From a bacterium (GTDB lineage: Bacteria > Zixibacteria > MSB-5A5 > GN15 > FEB-12): DNA of 14,928 nucleotides. The stretch covers positions 1 to 14,928 of the forward strand of contig JAUWMW010000027.1 in assembly GCA_030612965.1 (NCBI GenBank). The letters are read 5' to 3'. How positions within the stretch are numbered: position 1 is the stretch's first letter; each line of letters opens with the position of its first letter. The position numbers and the translations under genes are program-made. A model generated the notes under the pieces. The model saw nothing but the letters and a program-made list of their open reading frames with translations. It searched no databases and was not told the DNA's origin. Positions 14,601 to 14,928 of the stretch are shown here, piece by piece.

Positions 14601-14655
14601 TCTCATCGGTATCATCAGCCTGCAATCTAATGGTCTTGGATGATGATACCTGAGA
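14601..14655 (+). terminator. 15-bp stem-loop after copy C, possible operon end
   Basis: GGTATCATCA (14608-14617) pairs perfectly with TGATGATACC (14641-14650), and flanking TCTCA (14601-14605) pairs with TGAGA (14651-14655) across a 2-base bulge. The loop is 23 bases. It lies 6 bases past the stop of the last gene, where a transcript end is expected, but no T-run follows, so classical intrinsic termination is doubtful. It may instead block exonuclease or act with Rho. Confidence 0.5.
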
Positions 14656-14928
14656 AAGGTCAATCACTCGGTACCCCACCCGGTGAGTGGCGGCTGGTGG
14701 GTTTGGATTCTCGTGGGCCGCAGACGCCCTTGAAACAGACGGCGCGCGAAGCGCGAAAGACAGGCTTGCCTGCCACCCAGAGCCTTGCAGGCTGTGTCGC
14801 AATTGTATGTTTCACCGGTTCCTGCGTTCGCCGAAGGCGAGCGTGTGAACCGGTGATTCTCAAGGCTACTTTCCCACAATGCCTTAGGGCGGATCGCAGG
14901 GTCACAATCCCGACTTCGTCGAGATCAG
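14656..14928. repeat. Non-coding stretch rich in GAA-loop palindromes
   Basis: I find no credible gene in this stretch. Several short palindromes follow one another: CGCGC-GAA-GCGCG at 14743-14755, CAGGC-TT-GCCTG at 14761-14772, AGCCT-TGC-AGGCT at 14781-14793, a long hairpin at 14812-14856, and CGAC-TTC-GTCG at 14911-14921 (GAA loop on the other strand). This looks like a REP/BIME-type intergenic element that may recur elsewhere in the genome; no second copy is in the window. Frames on the - strand here are Arg/Pro-rich and unlike proteins. Confidence 0.5.
14812..14856. repeat. 45-base near-perfect hairpin
   Basis: TCACCGGTTC (14812-14821) pairs perfectly with GAACCGGTGA (14847-14856). After one mismatch the inner arms 14823-14832 and 14836-14845 pair fully if three G-U pairs are allowed, leaving a GAA triloop at 14833-14835. 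Twenty of 21 positions pair. It could be a REP-like element or a bidirectional transcription barrier. Confidence 0.6.

Noticed and set aside
14660..14905. Two overlapping - strand frames in the terminal non-coding region
   Set aside because: The composition (Arg, Pro, Ser, Thr, Ala) follows from the palindromic DNA; no start signal or domain is present.
14895..14928. Possible tRNA T-arm (GGGTCACAATCCC) near the window end
   Set aside because: It does not match the GGTTCRA consensus, and no cloverleaf or anticodon arm can be built around it.
1..14928. CRISPR arrays, insertion sequences or attachment sites
   Set aside because: No regularly spaced repeats, transposase, integrase or terminal inverted repeats were seen; the palindromes at the end differ from one another.

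Overview
The window reads as chromosome of an anaerobic or facultatively anaerobic bacterium with a mid-50s GC content by eye. Every recognisable gene lies on the + strand and is tightly packed. The core is a complete cytoplasmic, NAD(P)-linked [NiFe] hydrogenase of the group 3b ('sulfhydrogenase') type with most of its maturation genes. The lineage cannot be fixed from sequence alone. Long colinear operons, GAA-capped intergenic palindromes and stand-alone receiver proteins would fit an uncultured FCB-type phylum such as Zixibacteria, but that is a weak impression.

Layout. Bases 1-171 are the 3' end of a histidine kinase. They are followed by a double-receiver response regulator (182-1036), a protein made of two DsrC/TusE-like domains (1071-1727), a decayed C-terminal piece of an SLC13/DASS-type anion transporter (about 1738-1989) and a receiver-plus-CBS regulator (2030-2908). 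The hydrogenase block runs from 3013 to 7554: hydB (two [4Fe-4S] electron-transfer subunit), a stand-alone cyclic-nucleotide-binding-fold protein, hydG (FAD/NAD(P)/[2Fe-2S] subunit), hydD (small subunit) and hydA (catalytic large subunit). Maturation genes follow from 7570 to 13087: a HyaD/HybD-type protease, an unusually short hypA, hypF, hypC, hypD and hypE, mostly overlapping. Two more tandem DsrC-like genes (13161-13853 and 13932-14594) close the cluster. The last 330 bases hold a 15-bp stem-loop and a palindrome-rich non-coding stretch.

How it may work. HydA-HydD would activate or produce H2. HydG would exchange electrons with NAD(P)H, and HydB would pass electrons onward, classically also to polysulfide. 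HypC, HypD, HypE and HypF build the Fe(CN)2CO group, HypA would help with nickel, and the protease trims HydA. No hypB is present.

The most unusual part is three paralogous double-DsrC proteins bracketing this hydrogenase. Their N-terminal halves keep only the upstream DsrC cysteine plus an added C-x6-C pair. Their C-terminal halves replace that cysteine with Val, and all three end in (V/A)R rather than in the catalytic C-terminal Cys. They are therefore neither classical DsrC nor TusE. Together with kinase and receiver proteins that lack DNA-binding domains, they suggest an undescribed sulfur- or redox-linked control or electron-carrier module for a group 3b hydrogenase. That functional reading is inference.
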